A stretch of DNA of 64,000 nt from assembly GCF_007833635.1 (NCBI RefSeq), contig NZ_CP031125.1, positions 558,001 to 622,000 of the forward strand. The letters are read 5' to 3'. Both the position numbers and the translations under genes were made by a program. The DNA is from Candidatus Pelagibacter sp. FZCC0015 (lineage in GTDB: Bacteria; Pseudomonadota; Alphaproteobacteria; Pelagibacterales; Pelagibacteraceae). The notes under the pieces were generated by a model. The model worked only from the letters and a program-made list of their open reading frames with translations. It ran no database searches and was not told the DNA's origin. Below are positions 1 to 8,997 of the stretch, one piece after another. Numbering within the stretch: the stretch's first letter is position 1; the number at the start of each line of letters is the position of its first letter.

Positions 1-161
1 TGACATGTAAACCAATATGTCCACGGATAACCGAAAGGTCCTGTGACCTCGTTCATTTCAGCTCCAAAGAGAAAGATGCCAATTGAGAAAACAAACCAAA
101 TTGCCAATGTTATAAATAACAATGACCTGGTTTTTTCCCAGTGTTTTTGTTGATTTGACAT
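1..161 (-). CDS. DUF4212 sodium/solute symporter small subunit, partial (cut by left edge)
   Basis: Reading leftwards from the ATG at 161 gives MSNQQKHWEKTRSLL, then a hydrophobic segment (about residues 15-34), then GAEMNEVTGPFGYPWTYWF. This is the pattern of the DUF4212 family: a small two-helix membrane protein encoded just ahead of a large sodium/solute symporter of the acetate/proline type. Only 53 codons are present. GAGAGG lies 5 bases before the start. acs lies upstream on the same strand, so an acetate uptake role is likely (inference). The symporter itself would be beyond the window. Confidence 0.75.
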   Translation of the reverse strand, partial: MSNQQKHWEKTRSLLFITLAIWFVFSIGIFLFGAEMNEVTGPFGYPWTYWFTC

Positions 162-270
162 TTATACCTCTCTATTTAGTTATAACTGGGTAAAACCATA
201 ACCATTATCAGAGCTTTGAAAACCCTAAAAATTGATCATATTAGGTACTTATTTACTTACTTTTTTAAGA

Positions 271-276
271 TATAAT
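271..276 (+). promoter_or_regulatory. Candidate -10 box (TATAAT) for the unknown gene at 297
   Basis: A perfect TATAAT lies 20 bases before the ATG at 297, in the gap between two divergent genes. No good -35 is visible at 16-18 bases. The box overlaps a TTG that would otherwise serve as an upstream start, which favours the ATG at 297. Confidence 0.45.
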
Positions 277-296
277 TGGCGCAGTCAATAAAAAAC

Positions 297-920
297 ATGG
301 CAAAATACAAATTAACATGGAGAGATTTAAAAATTGAAGATTTAAAAACATATTTCTTCGCTATGTTTAAAGCGTTCATTCCCAAAAAAAAAATTAAAAA
401 TTTAGATGAACTTGAACAATTTATTCAAACAAAATCTGCTTGGGTTACTCAAGTTACTTTATATAATTATTTAAAAACTCGTATGGGAACGAGATATGTT
501 CTTCATTTTGATAATGATGCCTTCATGTCCTCTGTTAATCTTGCGAAATGGAATATTTATTCCGTCTCATTACAAGATTTAACATTTTATACATTTTCAC
601 ATTTAAAGGTAAATTTTAATTTTCAAGATATACAAAAAGCAAAAGAAATGTTTAATAAAATATTAGATGATGAAATCTCAAACAAGATGCCTTTAGATAT
701 TATCGAAGAAGCTAGAAAAAATTTTGATGAAAGATTAGAGAAAATTAATTGGGATATTTATTATCAAGACTTACCTTTTAATCCTAGTGCACTTTCATTG
801 TATAAGTGGGCTCCTATAGCAGAAGAATTAAAAACTTTAGATCGTAAGATTGTTTTAAACTCCATGATTTTAAAGTGGGATGTTATTAAACAAGAGTTTA
901 ATGACTTAATTCAGTTTTAA
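297..920 (+). CDS. Conserved-looking protein of unknown function, 207 aa
   Basis: I do not recognise this family. The protein begins [20 protein letters not shown], has a basic patch near residue 30 (FIPKKKIKN), many aromatic residues, no signal peptide and no clear membrane helix, so it is probably cytoplasmic. A TTG at 276 would add seven residues but overlaps a perfect TATAAT, so the ATG at 297 is chosen. It is a lone plus-strand gene between acs and the DUF4212 symporter gene, both on the minus strand, and its stop overlaps the acs stop by 3 bases. Codon use matches the neighbours. Confidence 0.6.
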   Translation: MAKYKLTWRDLKIEDLKTYFFAMFKAFIPKKKIKNLDELEQFIQTKSAWVTQVTLYNYLKTRMGTRYVLHFDNDAFMSSVNLAKWNIYSVSLQDLTFYTFSHLKVNFNFQDIQKAKEMFNKILDDEISNKMPLDIIEEARKNFDERLEKINWDIYYQDLPFNPSALSLYKWAPIAEELKTLDRKIVLNSMILKWDVIKQEFNDLIQF

Positions 921-3013
921 ATATTTTTTCTATTTTCAACTAAACTATCTACAACACTTGGGTCAGCTAGAGTTGTCGTATCACCTAATTGACCATGTTC
1001 ATTTGCAGCAATTTTTCTTAGAATTCTTCTCATTATTTTTCCAGATCTTGTTTTTGGAAGTCCTGGAGTAAAATGAATAAGATCTGGAGTTGCTAGAGGT
1101 CCTATTTGCTTTCTTACCCAAAGCTTAAGATCTCTCTCGAGTTCACCAGTTTCGGTTTCACCAGCGTTTAAAGTAACATAACAATATAAACCATTACCTT
1201 TAATGTCATGAGGGTAACCAACTACAGCGGCCTCAGCTACTTTTGGATGTGCAACAAATGCACTCTCAATTTCAGCAGTTCCTAGGTTATGTCCTGAAAC
1301 AATAATTACATCATCTACACGACCTGTGATCCAGTAATAACCATCTTTATCTCTTCTACATCCATCACCAGTAAAATATTTTCCATTGAATTGAGAAAAA
1401 TATGTATCGATAAATCTTTGATGATCTCCATATACTGTTCTCATCTGTCCAGGCCATGATTGTGCTATGCAAAGTCTTCCTTCACCGGCGCCTTTTATCT
1501 CTTTACCGTTTTTATCAACAAGTACAGGCTTAATTCCATAGAAAGGTTTTGTTGCAGAACCAGGTTTCAGAGGAATAGCCCCTGTTTGTGGAGCGATCAT
1601 TATGCCTCCAGTTTCTGTTTGCCACCAAGTGTCTACAATTGGGCATTTAGAATTACCAACAGTTTTATAGTACCACATCCAAGCCTCTGGATTTATGGGT
1701 TCTCCCACCGTTCCTAAAAGCTTAAGTGATTTTCTAGAGGTTTTTTTAACTGGTTTATCTCCTTCACGCATCAAAGCTCTTATTGCTGTTGGAGCTGTGT
1801 AGAAAGTATTTACTTTGTATTTGTCAACTATTTGCCACCACCTAGAACTATCAGGATAATTTGGAATTCCCTCAAACATGATAGTAGTAGCTCCATTCGC
1901 TAGGGGTCCATAAATAATATAACTATGTCCGGTTACCCACCCAATGTCAGCAGTGCACCAATAAATATCCTTTGGTTTGTAATTAAAAATATATTGATGA
2001 GTCATCGATGCGTAAACCATATAACCACCCGTCGTGTGAAGAACTCCTTTAGGTTTGCCTGTAGAACCTGAAGTATATAAAATAAACAAAGGATCTTCAG
2101 CGTTCATTTCCTCTGGTTCACAGTGGTTAGGAACGTCTTTGATTAAATCATGGTACCAAACATCTCTACTTTGATCCCAGTTGATGTAGTTGCCTGTACG
2201 TTTAACAACAATACATTTTTTAACGTTTGGACAACTCATAAGAGCTTCATCAACAGTATCTTTAAGTGGAATCATTTTTCCACCTCTAACGCCTTCATCT
2301 GCAGTTATAATATACTCAGACTCGCAATCATTCACTCTTCCAGAAATAGAGTCTGCTGAAAAACCTCCAAAAATAATTGAATGGACTGCACCAATTCTTA
2401 CACAAGCTAACATTAAAATTGCTAACTCTGGTATCATTGTTAAATAAATTGTTACTCGATCTCCTTTTTTAATTCCTAATTTTTTCAAACCGTTTGCTGC
2501 TTTCGAAACTTTTTGGTGAAGTTGTTTATAAGAAATTTTTTGACTATCTTTTGGATCATCTCCCACCCAAATAATTGCAGTTTTATCTTTTTTATCTTTT
2601 AAATGTCTATCAATACAATTTGCTGAAGCATTTAAAGTACCATCTTCAAACCATTTAATTTTGACTTCTTTAGTACTGTATTTTACATCTTTAATTTTTT
2701 TATAAGGTTTGATCCATGTAATTCTTTTTCCTTCTTTTCTCCAAAACTCATCATTACTCTTTATAGATTGAGAATATTTTTGTTGGTACTTACTTTTGTT
2801 TGCTAAGCTGCTTTTAATCCATTCTGGTTTTGTTTTAATAACAATTTCAGGAGGCGCACTTCCATTCTCTTTTATTGCTTTAGATCTTTTTTTTACCTTT
2901 TTAGGGGACTTTTTTCTGACTTTAGATCTTTTCTTAACTTTTTTTGAGGTTTTTTTTCTAACCTTAGTTCTTTTTTTTCTTACTTTGCTTTTTTTCTTTT
3001 TTTTCTTTGGCAT
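917..3013 (-). CDS. acs: Acetyl-CoA synthetase with lysine-rich N-terminal extension
   Basis: AMP-forming acetate:CoA ligase, which activates acetate through acetyl-AMP. The core (from about residue 55) matches Acs from end to end: WIKPY, the P-loop [11 protein letters not shown] near residue 312, [25 protein letters not shown], and [11 protein letters not shown] with the acetylatable catalytic Lys near 656. At 698 aa it is about 46 longer than the E. coli enzyme. The excess is an N-terminal Lys/Arg/Ser tract of about 48 residues, and no internal ATG/GTG/TTG start is available before the core. The motif usually read SGHRLGT is SGHNLGT here. It is the last gene of a minus-strand run after tsaD and the EVE gene. 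The DUF4212 symporter further down suggests acetate uptake plus activation. Confidence 0.97.
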   Translation of the reverse strand: MPKKKKKKSKVRKKRTKVRKKTSKKVKKRSKVRKKSPKKVKKRSKAIKENGSAPPEIVIKTKPEWIKSSLANKSKYQQKYSQSIKSNDEFWRKEGKRITWIKPYKKIKDVKYSTKEVKIKWFEDGTLNASANCIDRHLKDKKDKTAIIWVGDDPKDSQKISYKQLHQKVSKAANGLKKLGIKKGDRVTIYLTMIPELAILMLACVRIGAVHSIIFGGFSADSISGRVNDCESEYIITADEGVRGGKMIPLKDTVDEALMSCPNVKKCIVVKRTGNYINWDQSRDVWYHDLIKDVPNHCEPEEMNAEDPLFILYTSGSTGKPKGVLHTTGGYMVYASMTHQYIFNYKPKDIYWCTADIGWVTGHSYIIYGPLANGATTIMFEGIPNYPDSSRWWQIVDKYKVNTFYTAPTAIRALMREGDKPVKKTSRKSLKLLGTVGEPINPEAWMWYYKTVGNSKCPIVDTWWQTETGGIMIAPQTGAIPLKPGSATKPFYGIKPVLVDKNGKEIKGAGEGRLCIAQSWPGQMRTVYGDHQRFIDTYFSQFNGKYFTGDGCRRDKDGYYWITGRVDDVIIVSGHNLGTAEIESAFVAHPKVAEAAVVGYPHDIKGNGLYCYVTLNAGETETGELERDLKLWVRKQIGPLATPDLIHFTPGLPKTRSGKIMRRILRKIAANEHGQLGDTTTLADPSVVDSLVENRKNI

Positions 3014-3028
3014 GAGATAATTTTTTTT

Positions 3029-3442
3029 TTAAATCTTACTCATGTTATTTATAATTTTCCAGCTTTTATAATCAACTGGCATTACAGAAAGCCTACTTTG
3101 CTTTATCAGAGCTAAATGGCTTAAATCCTTATTTTTTTTAATATTTTCGAGCGTTATAGGCTTTGAAAATTTAGACTTAAATTGAACAGTAACGGCAACA
3201 AATCTCCCTGTCTTGTCTGTTTTATCTATATAAGATTCTTTAATAACTTTTACTATTCCAACTATCTCTTTTCCTATGTTTGAATGATAAAAAAAACATA
3301 AATCTCCTTTCCTCATACTTTTTAAATTTTTTGCAGCTTGATAATTTCTGACACCATCCCAAGGTGCACCTTTAATCCCAGCTTTTTTTTGCTGATCAAT
3401 CGACCAAACATCTGGTTCAGATTTCATCAACCAATATTGCAT
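3029..3442 (-). CDS. EVE domain protein (thymocyte nuclear protein 1-like)
   Basis: A 137-aa single-domain EVE protein. Diagnostic features are the start YWLMKSEPDVWSID, then WDGVRNYQAAKNL and GDLCFFYHSN, ending with LSVMPV. EVE domains are PUA-related folds that bind modified bases in DNA or RNA; the substrate here is unknown. The start overlaps the tsaD stop by one base, so the two are translationally coupled. tsaD next door makes a tRNA modification, which fits a nucleic-acid role but does not prove one. Confidence 0.92.
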   Translation of the reverse strand: MQYWLMKSEPDVWSIDQQKKAGIKGAPWDGVRNYQAAKNLKSMRKGDLCFFYHSNIGKEIVGIVKVIKESYIDKTDKTGRFVAVTVQFKSKFSKPITLENIKKNKDLSHLALIKQSRLSVMPVDYKSWKIINNMSKI

Positions 3443-4515
3443 TACAATTGAACTCCAGCACCTTTGAGAAAAGCTGCATCTTCATCTAAAGGCCATCTAG
3501 GTTTTGCTGGATAATCTAAATTATTAAATTGATTTATTTTAAATTTTTCCAAACCTACCATTGCAATCATTGCTGCATTATCTCCACAAAACTCTACAGG
3601 AGGAAAAATACTTTTATAATTATTTTCTTCACATAGATTAAGTAACATTGACCTAATTTTTTTATTTGCCGCAACTCCTCCAGCAACAACGAAAATTTTT
3701 TCATTTAATTCATTTATTTTTTCAAATTCAGTAAAGGCAATTTTTGTTTTTTTATATAATATTTCCTCAATTGTTTTTTGAAAAGATGCTGCAAGATCAT
3801 ATTTATCTTGTTCTGATTTAATTGTTTTGCTTATCTTCAACACAGCAGTTTTTAGACCTGCAAAAGAAAGATTGCATCCTCCTTTGCTGAAAATTGGTTT
3901 TGGTAAATCATATTTTTCTGGATCACCTTTTTCAGCTAAAATTTCTATTTGAGGTCCTCCTGGAAATTTTATTCCTAAAAGTTTTGCCGTTTTGTCAAAC
4001 GCCTCACCTAATGCATCATCAATAGTTGTTCCTAATCTTTTATATTTTCCAAGATTTTGAACACTTAAATATTGTGAGTGCCCACCTGAAATTAAAAGAA
4101 GTAAATATGGATAATTTAAATTTGAATTTAGTTTTGGACTTAAAGCATGTCCCTCTAAATGATTAACAGCAATAAAAGGTTTATTCATTGCTGTTGCAAA
4201 AGCTTTACCAAAACTTAATCCAACTGATAGACAAACAATTAATCCAGGGCCAGCGGTAGAAGCAACTGCATCTATTTCTTCAATTTTTCTCCCACTCTTA
4301 TCTATAGCTTTTTTGACAATCCAATCAATTTTTTCAATGTGTGAACGAGCTGCTAGTTCTGGAACTACACCACCAAACTCCTTATGAACCTCCACTTGAC
4401 TAGAAACAATATTAGACAAAACTACCGGGAATCCCTCTTCATTTTCAGTTATTAAAGAAGCTGCAGTTTCATCACAGCTAGATTCTATTCCAAGAATTAA
4501 GGGTTTTTTGCTCAT
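3442..4515 (-). CDS. tsaD: tRNA N6-threonylcarbamoyladenosine transferase TsaD
   Basis: Transfers the threonylcarbamoyl group to A37 of tRNAs that read ANN codons, together with TsaB and TsaE. The sequence opens LGIESSCDETAASL, carries the metal-binding HLEGH near residues 116-121 and the ISGGHSQ loop, and later VAGGVAANK and FCGDNAAMIA. The length of 357 aa is normal for the family. It is the first gene of the minus-strand run tsaD-EVE-acs and is divergent from hemC across a 54-base gap. In many alphaproteobacteria tsaD and hemC are likewise divergent neighbours. Confidence 0.97.
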   Translation of the reverse strand: MSKKPLILGIESSCDETAASLITENEEGFPVVLSNIVSSQVEVHKEFGGVVPELAARSHIEKIDWIVKKAIDKSGRKIEEIDAVASTAGPGLIVCLSVGLSFGKAFATAMNKPFIAVNHLEGHALSPKLNSNLNYPYLLLLISGGHSQYLSVQNLGKYKRLGTTIDDALGEAFDKTAKLLGIKFPGGPQIEILAEKGDPEKYDLPKPIFSKGGCNLSFAGLKTAVLKISKTIKSEQDKYDLAASFQKTIEEILYKKTKIAFTEFEKINELNEKIFVVAGGVAANKKIRSMLLNLCEENNYKSIFPPVEFCGDNAAMIAMVGLEKFKINQFNNLDYPAKPRWPLDEDAAFLKGAGVQL

Positions 4516-4569
4516 TCAAATAGTTTTTAATAATTGTACAATCTTAATACAAGTAAGAAATAAATTTTT

Positions 4570-5487
4570 ATGAATAAAAAAATAATAATTGGATCTAGAG
4601 GTAGTAAGCTTGCCTTACTTTATGCTCAACAAGCTAAAGATAAAATTATTGAAAATACCAATCTAGACAATGATGATATTTTAATTAAATCAATCACAAC
4701 CAAAGGTGATGAGGTGCAGAATATAAGATTATCTGAGGTTGGTGGTAAAGGTTTGTTTTCAAGCAATATTGAAAAAGAACTTCAGTTAAAAAATATTGAT
4801 ATTGCAGTTCATGCGCTAAAAGATATGCCCGCTAACGAGACAGAAGGATTAAGGACAGATTCTTTTCTTGAAAGAAATGACCCTAGAGAAATTTTAATAA
4901 CAAAGGATAAAAAGAAACTTAAAGACTTAGATGAAAAGTCAATTGTTGGAACCTCATCATATAGAAGAGAATTTCAAATAAAAAAAATTAGACAAGATTT
5001 AAACTGCAAATTAATTAGAGGAAATGTAGATACTAGAATTAGAAAATTAAATGAAGGAATGTATGATGCAATTATATTATCTTATGCAGGTATTAAATTT
5101 TTAAAATTTGAAAATGAAATCTCTGAAATTTTTTCTGCAGAAGAAATAATTCCTAGCGCAGGACAAGGTGTAATTGCTCTACAGTGCAGAGAGAATGATG
5201 ACGAGACAATTTCTATTTTAAATAAAATTAACCATGAGGAAACACATAAAAGAGCTCACCTTGAAAGAAATATTTTAAAAGTTTTAGATGGAGATTGTGA
5301 AACAGCAATCGGAGTTCATTCGGTGGTTGATGGAGATAAGATTATTGTGGAGGCTGAACTTTTTTCTTTAGATGGCAAACAAAGGTTTTATGAAAAAAAA
5401 GTTGGTAATGTGAATGAATTTAGAGAACTTGGTACAGAAGTTGGGATACTATTAAAAACAAAATCAAACAATTCATATAAAAGATAG
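4570..5487 (+). CDS. hemC: Porphobilinogen deaminase (hydroxymethylbilane synthase)
   Basis: Condenses four porphobilinogens to hydroxymethylbilane in haem synthesis. Visible are the start IIGSRGSKLALLYAQ, the substrate loop GGKGLFSSNIEKEL, AVHALKDMP, GTSSYRRE with the catalytic arginines, and LDGDCETAIGVHS, whose Cys at about residue 243 would carry the dipyrromethane cofactor. The length of 305 aa is typical. It is followed after one base by hemD. Confidence 0.97.
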   Translation: MNKKIIIGSRGSKLALLYAQQAKDKIIENTNLDNDDILIKSITTKGDEVQNIRLSEVGGKGLFSSNIEKELQLKNIDIAVHALKDMPANETEGLRTDSFLERNDPREILITKDKKKLKDLDEKSIVGTSSYRREFQIKKIRQDLNCKLIRGNVDTRIRKLNEGMYDAIILSYAGIKFLKFENEISEIFSAEEIIPSAGQGVIALQCRENDDETISILNKINHEETHKRAHLERNILKVLDGDCETAIGVHSVVDGDKIIVEAELFSLDGKQRFYEKKVGNVNEFRELGTEVGILLKTKSNNSYKR

Positions 5488-5488
5488 T

Positions 5489-6187
5489 ATGCATATTTTA
5501 TTAACTAGACCATTGGAAGATTGTTCAGAAATGATATTGAAATTTCAATCGTTAGGACATCAGGTCTCTCATCTTCCATTAATAAGAATTGAAAAAGTTA
5601 ATTATGAGGAAATTAACTTTTCTGAATATGGTGGAATTGTTTTTACTAGTGCAAATGCAGTAAAATTCTTAAACACAGAAAGATTAGATAAAAATATTAA
5701 ATGCTTTTGTGTAGGTAACGCCACAGAAAATAAAGCAAGAAGTATTGGTTTTCAAAATACAATCGCGGCTGAAGGAAATGTTGCAAACTTAAAAGAGTTA
5801 ATAATACAAAGTTATGATTCTAAAAATAAAGAATTACTTTACGTTAGTGGTGAAACAATATCAGTTAATTTAGATCAACAGTTATTAAGTGAAGGTTTTA
5901 GCGTAAAAAGAATTATTAATTATAGAATAGATCATAACCAAAAATTTGATGAGAAATTTGTTAATGAATTAAAATTAAATATGCCCGAGATAGTCTATGT
6001 TTACTCCCAAAATAGTGCATCAAGTTTCTTAAATTTCATAAAGATTTACCAAACCGAAAATTTATGGATGAATACAAATTTGATGTGTATAGGCGAAAAA
6101 ACCTCGTCAATATTGAACGAAATCAAATGGAAAAAGATTTTTCTTTTTAATCCTGGAGAAGAAGAGTTTTTGTTATATAAAATTTAA
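5489..6187 (+). CDS. hemD: Uroporphyrinogen-III synthase
   Basis: Cyclises hydroxymethylbilane with inversion of ring D. This family is poorly conserved. The assignment rests on the start ILLTRPLEDCSEM, the segment GGIVFTSANAVKFL, FCVGNATENKARSIGF, YVSGE, and the late VYVYSQNSASSF and MCIGEKT, in the order expected for the two-lobed HemD fold. The position directly after hemC supports it. Length is 232 aa. Confidence 0.9.
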   Translation: MHILLTRPLEDCSEMILKFQSLGHQVSHLPLIRIEKVNYEEINFSEYGGIVFTSANAVKFLNTERLDKNIKCFCVGNATENKARSIGFQNTIAAEGNVANLKELIIQSYDSKNKELLYVSGETISVNLDQQLLSEGFSVKRIINYRIDHNQKFDEKFVNELKLNMPEIVYVYSQNSASSFLNFIKIYQTENLWMNTNLMCIGEKTSSILNEIKWKKIFLFNPGEEEFLLYKI

Positions 6188-6190
6188 AAA

Positions 6191-7276
6191 ATGGAATTAA
6201 TTAATAATTTTTCTGAGATATTTTTATCAGTATGGAATAAAGGAATTCTTGGTGTTGATATTTTTCAAATCTTAATTGGTATTGGAATATTTTTACTATT
6301 CTTAATTTTTAGAGGTCTAATAAGCAAATTAGTTATTAAAAAATTAGAAATCATCTCGAAAAGAACAACTAATAAGTTAGATGATACTTTTGTTCAATCA
6401 CTTGTAGGCCCAGCAAGATTTTTACCTATTGTATTAGGATTTTTTATTGCAAGCTACTACATGACTTTCTCAATAGAAGGAAGAGAAGTAGTAGATACAA
6501 TTAATAGAACTTTGATTACTATCTTAATTTTTTGGGTAATTCATCAAATCATAGAACCCATCTCATACATACTTAGTGGTTTAGATAAATTATTAACAAG
6601 AGAACTTATTGGTTGGATAATTAAATCATTAAAAATTTTAATTTTTATTTTAGGTTTAGCTGCCGTTTTAGAATTGTGGGGAATTAAAATAGGTCCAATT
6701 ATTGCAGGTCTTGGATTGTTTGGTGTTGCTGTTGCATTAGGTGCACAAGATTTATTTAAAAATTTAATTTCAGGAATTTTAGTATTAGTTGAAAAGAGAT
6801 TTAAAATTGGAGACTGGATTACAGTTGAAGGAATTATTGAAGGTATAGTAGAAAAGATTGGATTTAGATCAACAACGATTAGAAAGTTTGATAAGTCTCT
6901 TGCAATTATCCCAAATTTTCAGTTTGCAGAAAATGCAGTAGTTAACGTAAGTGAAACTTCTAATTGGTTGATTAGTTGGATTATTACACTTCAATACGAC
7001 ACGACAGTAGATCAATTGAAAAAGATTAGAGATGAAATAGAAAATCACATTAACTCAAGTGAAGATTATAATACTTCAATTGGAGTTGCGGTAAGAGTTG
7101 ATAAATTTTCTGATAGTTCGATAGATATGTATGTTAGGTGTTTTACAAAATCAGGAAGTTGGAATAATTGGCTAGATGTTAAAGAAAGGTTAGCAATTGC
7201 GATTAAAGAAATTGTTGAAAAAAATGGTGCTTCATTTGCTTTCCCAAGTCAGTCGATTTACGTCGAGAAAAAATGA
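6191..7276 (+). CDS. MscS-family mechanosensitive ion channel
   Basis: Tension-gated membrane channel that releases solutes on osmotic downshock. It has about five predicted membrane helices in the first 190 residues. A pore-lining helix reads GLGLFGVAVALGAQDLFKN (Gly/Ala-rich, as in MscS TM3), followed by the beta domain with FKIGDWITVEG, VEKIGFRSTTIR and the NFQFAENAVVNVS stretch. At 361 aa it is larger than E. coli MscS because of extra N-terminal helices. The stop overlaps the next start. Confidence 0.93.
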   Translation: MELINNFSEIFLSVWNKGILGVDIFQILIGIGIFLLFLIFRGLISKLVIKKLEIISKRTTNKLDDTFVQSLVGPARFLPIVLGFFIASYYMTFSIEGREVVDTINRTLITILIFWVIHQIIEPISYILSGLDKLLTRELIGWIIKSLKILIFILGLAAVLELWGIKIGPIIAGLGLFGVAVALGAQDLFKNLISGILVLVEKRFKIGDWITVEGIIEGIVEKIGFRSTTIRKFDKSLAIIPNFQFAENAVVNVSETSNWLISWIITLQYDTTVDQLKKIRDEIENHINSSEDYNTSIGVAVRVDKFSDSSIDMYVRCFTKSGSWNNWLDVKERLAIAIKEIVEKNGASFAFPSQSIYVEKK

Positions 7277-7563
7277 TAGCTATTTTTTATTTAGTTTTAC
7301 AAATTTTAAAATTGTATTCTTACGTAGTGATTGCCAATGTTATTGTAAGTTGGCTAATTGCATTTAACGTTCTTAATACTCAAAATAGATTTGTTTATGC
7401 AATTTTAGAGTTGAGTTATAAATTAACTGAACCTTTCTTGAATAAAATAAGACGTTTTTTGCCAAATTTAGGTTCTCTAGATATTTCTCCAATCATTCTT
7501 CTTTTATTGATTTGGTTTATCGAAATGTGTATGAAGCTGTACATTGCACCAATGATTTTTTAG
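7273..7563 (+). CDS. YggT family membrane protein
   Basis: A 96-aa protein with two hydrophobic segments (about residues 3-28 and 68-92) and the family signature TEPFLNKIRRFLPNLGSLDISPIILLL between them, shown here only in part of its length. YggT proteins are linked to osmotic tolerance and membrane or division functions, without a settled biochemical role. It overlaps the MscS gene by 4 bases, and folD follows after 9 bases. Confidence 0.88.
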   Translation: MIAIFYLVLQILKLYSYVVIANVIVSWLIAFNVLNTQNRFVYAILELSYKLTEPFLNKIRRFLPNLGSLDISPIILLLLIWFIEMCMKLYIAPMIF

Positions 7564-7572
7564 AAAAGAAAT

Positions 7573-8418
7573 ATGATTTTAATTGATGGAAAAAAAGCAG
7601 CCGCAGAATTAAGAGCAGAGTTAAAGGAAGAAGTCGCAGGGTTAAAATCAAAACATAATAAAGTACCAGGTTTAACAGTTATACTTATTGGTGATTTAAC
7701 ACCTAGTCAGATTTATGTGAGAAACAAAGAGAAATCAGCAAATGAGGTAGGATTAAAATCTGAGGTTATTAAATATCCAGACTCAGTTGAAGAAAAGACG
7801 GTTCTAGAAAAAATTAAAGAACTTAACAGTGATGAAACTGTTTCAGGAATTTTAGTTCAACTTCCTTTACCTAAGCATGTTGATAAACAGAAAGTTATTG
7901 AAGCTATTGATCCTTCAAAAGATGTGGATGGATTTCATCCAATGAATGTAGGCAATCTTTCATCTGGTTATGAAAGTTCTATACCTTGTACGCCACTTGG
8001 TTGTTATTTATTAATAAAAAAAATTGAACCTAATTTAAGCGGCAAAAAAGCTGTAGTTGTGGGTAGATCAAATTTAAATGGTAAACCAATGACACAACTT
8101 CTTTTAAAAGAAAATTGTACTGTAACTATAACACATTCAAAAACTAAAGATTTAAAAGCTGAATGTTTAGAGGCAGATATAATTGTTGCAGCTGTAGGTA
8201 TACCCGAACTTGTTAGAGGAGACTGGGTAAAGAAAGATGCTATTGTTATTGACGTTGGCATTAATAAAACTGATAACGGCATAGTTGGTGATGTTCATTT
8301 TGATGAAGTTTCAAAAAATGCAAAAGCACTTACTCCAGTTCCTGGCGGTGTAGGTCCAATGACAATTGCTTGTTTATTAAAAAATACTATTGAGTGTTTT
8401 AAAAGATCACAAAAATAA
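7573..8418 (+). CDS. folD: Bifunctional methylenetetrahydrofolate dehydrogenase/cyclohydrolase
   Basis: Interconverts 5,10-methylene-, methenyl- and 10-formyl-tetrahydrofolate with NADP. The protein has VILIGDLTPSQIYVRNKEK with the catalytic Tyr/Lys pair, GILVQLPLPKH, DVDGFHPMNVG, the nucleotide-binding VVGRSNLNGKPMTQLLL, THSKT and the C-terminal PVPGGVGPMTIACL. The length of 281 aa is normal. It ends the hemC-folD plus-strand run. A weak AU-rich hairpin overlaps its end. Confidence 0.97.
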   Translation: MILIDGKKAAAELRAELKEEVAGLKSKHNKVPGLTVILIGDLTPSQIYVRNKEKSANEVGLKSEVIKYPDSVEEKTVLEKIKELNSDETVSGILVQLPLPKHVDKQKVIEAIDPSKDVDGFHPMNVGNLSSGYESSIPCTPLGCYLLIKKIEPNLSGKKAVVVGRSNLNGKPMTQLLLKENCTVTITHSKTKDLKAECLEADIIVAAVGIPELVRGDWVKKDAIVIDVGINKTDNGIVGDVHFDEVSKNAKALTPVPGGVGPMTIACLLKNTIECFKRSQK

Positions 8419-8428
8419 ACACTTTTTC
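8393..8428 (+). terminator. Possible weak terminator after folD
   Basis: AGTGTTT (8393-8399) and AAACACT (8417-8423) can pair across an AU-rich loop and are followed by five T. The left arm lies inside folD. Seven mostly AT pairs and a 17-base loop make this a marginal call. Confidence 0.3.
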
Positions 8429-8497
8429 TTATAAGTTTAATTGTCTCAAGGTTATTTAAATCAATTTAATTTTTATTGTATTTGATAAGCTTAACTT

Positions 8498-8713
8498 ATG
8501 AAAAAGCCGAAATATGAATACAGGATTGCAATAATAATGATTTTGTTAACTGCAATACCAATTGGTGCGACCCAATTAGGGTGGTATTTATATGGTAAAC
8601 AAGTTGGTTTTGATTATGGTATGATTGCAGGAGTTTTTTCTGTTATCCTAGCAGGGTATTTAATGTACAGAAAAGGTTGGAGAAACGAAGAAGAGGACGA
8701 GGACGAGGATTAA
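8498..8713 (+). CDS. Small two-helix membrane protein with acidic tail
   Basis: A 71-aa protein of no recognised family. It has two hydrophobic stretches (about residues 10-32 and 38-58) separated by YGKQVGFDYG, and a C-terminal tail of alternating Glu and Asp. The next gene starts 2 bases after its stop, so the two small membrane proteins probably form one unit and may act together (inference). Confidence 0.7.
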   Translation: MKKPKYEYRIAIIMILLTAIPIGATQLGWYLYGKQVGFDYGMIAGVFSVILAGYLMYRKGWRNEEEDEDED

Positions 8714-8714
8714 T

Positions 8715-8987
8715 ATGGAAAAAGTAATTTTTTTTGCACTTGCTGTACCAATACTAGGTTTTGTATTTTACTTAGGTGGCACAGCTATAATGAAAGGTTT
8801 CAAAGCAAAAGTTGAAAACAAACCAGCCAAACCAGAAGAAAAAGAAGAAGAAAATGAAACTCAAGTTTCTTCATCAAGTAGTAATGATCTTAGCAGCGAA
8901 ATTACAAAATTAAACGAACTACACAAAAGTGGAGTTTTAACCCAAGAAGAGTTCGAAAAGGCAAAAAATAAACTATTAAATAATTAA
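8715..8987 (+). CDS. Membrane-anchored SHOCT-domain protein
   Basis: This 90-aa protein has one N-terminal hydrophobic helix (residues 3-27), then a Lys/Glu/Pro-rich linker and Ser run, then a C-terminal SHOCT motif: ITKLNELHKSGVLTQEEFEKAK. SHOCT is a short helical oligomerisation motif found at protein ends; the function is not known here. It is coupled to the preceding small membrane protein. Confidence 0.75.
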   Translation: MEKVIFFALAVPILGFVFYLGGTAIMKGFKAKVENKPAKPEEKEEENETQVSSSSSNDLSSEITKLNELHKSGVLTQEEFEKAKNKLLNN

Positions 8988-8997
8988 TAGTTTAATC

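Noticed and set aside
276..296. TTG start for the unknown gene at 297
   Set aside because: It overlaps a perfect TATAAT, so the ATG at 297 is more likely.
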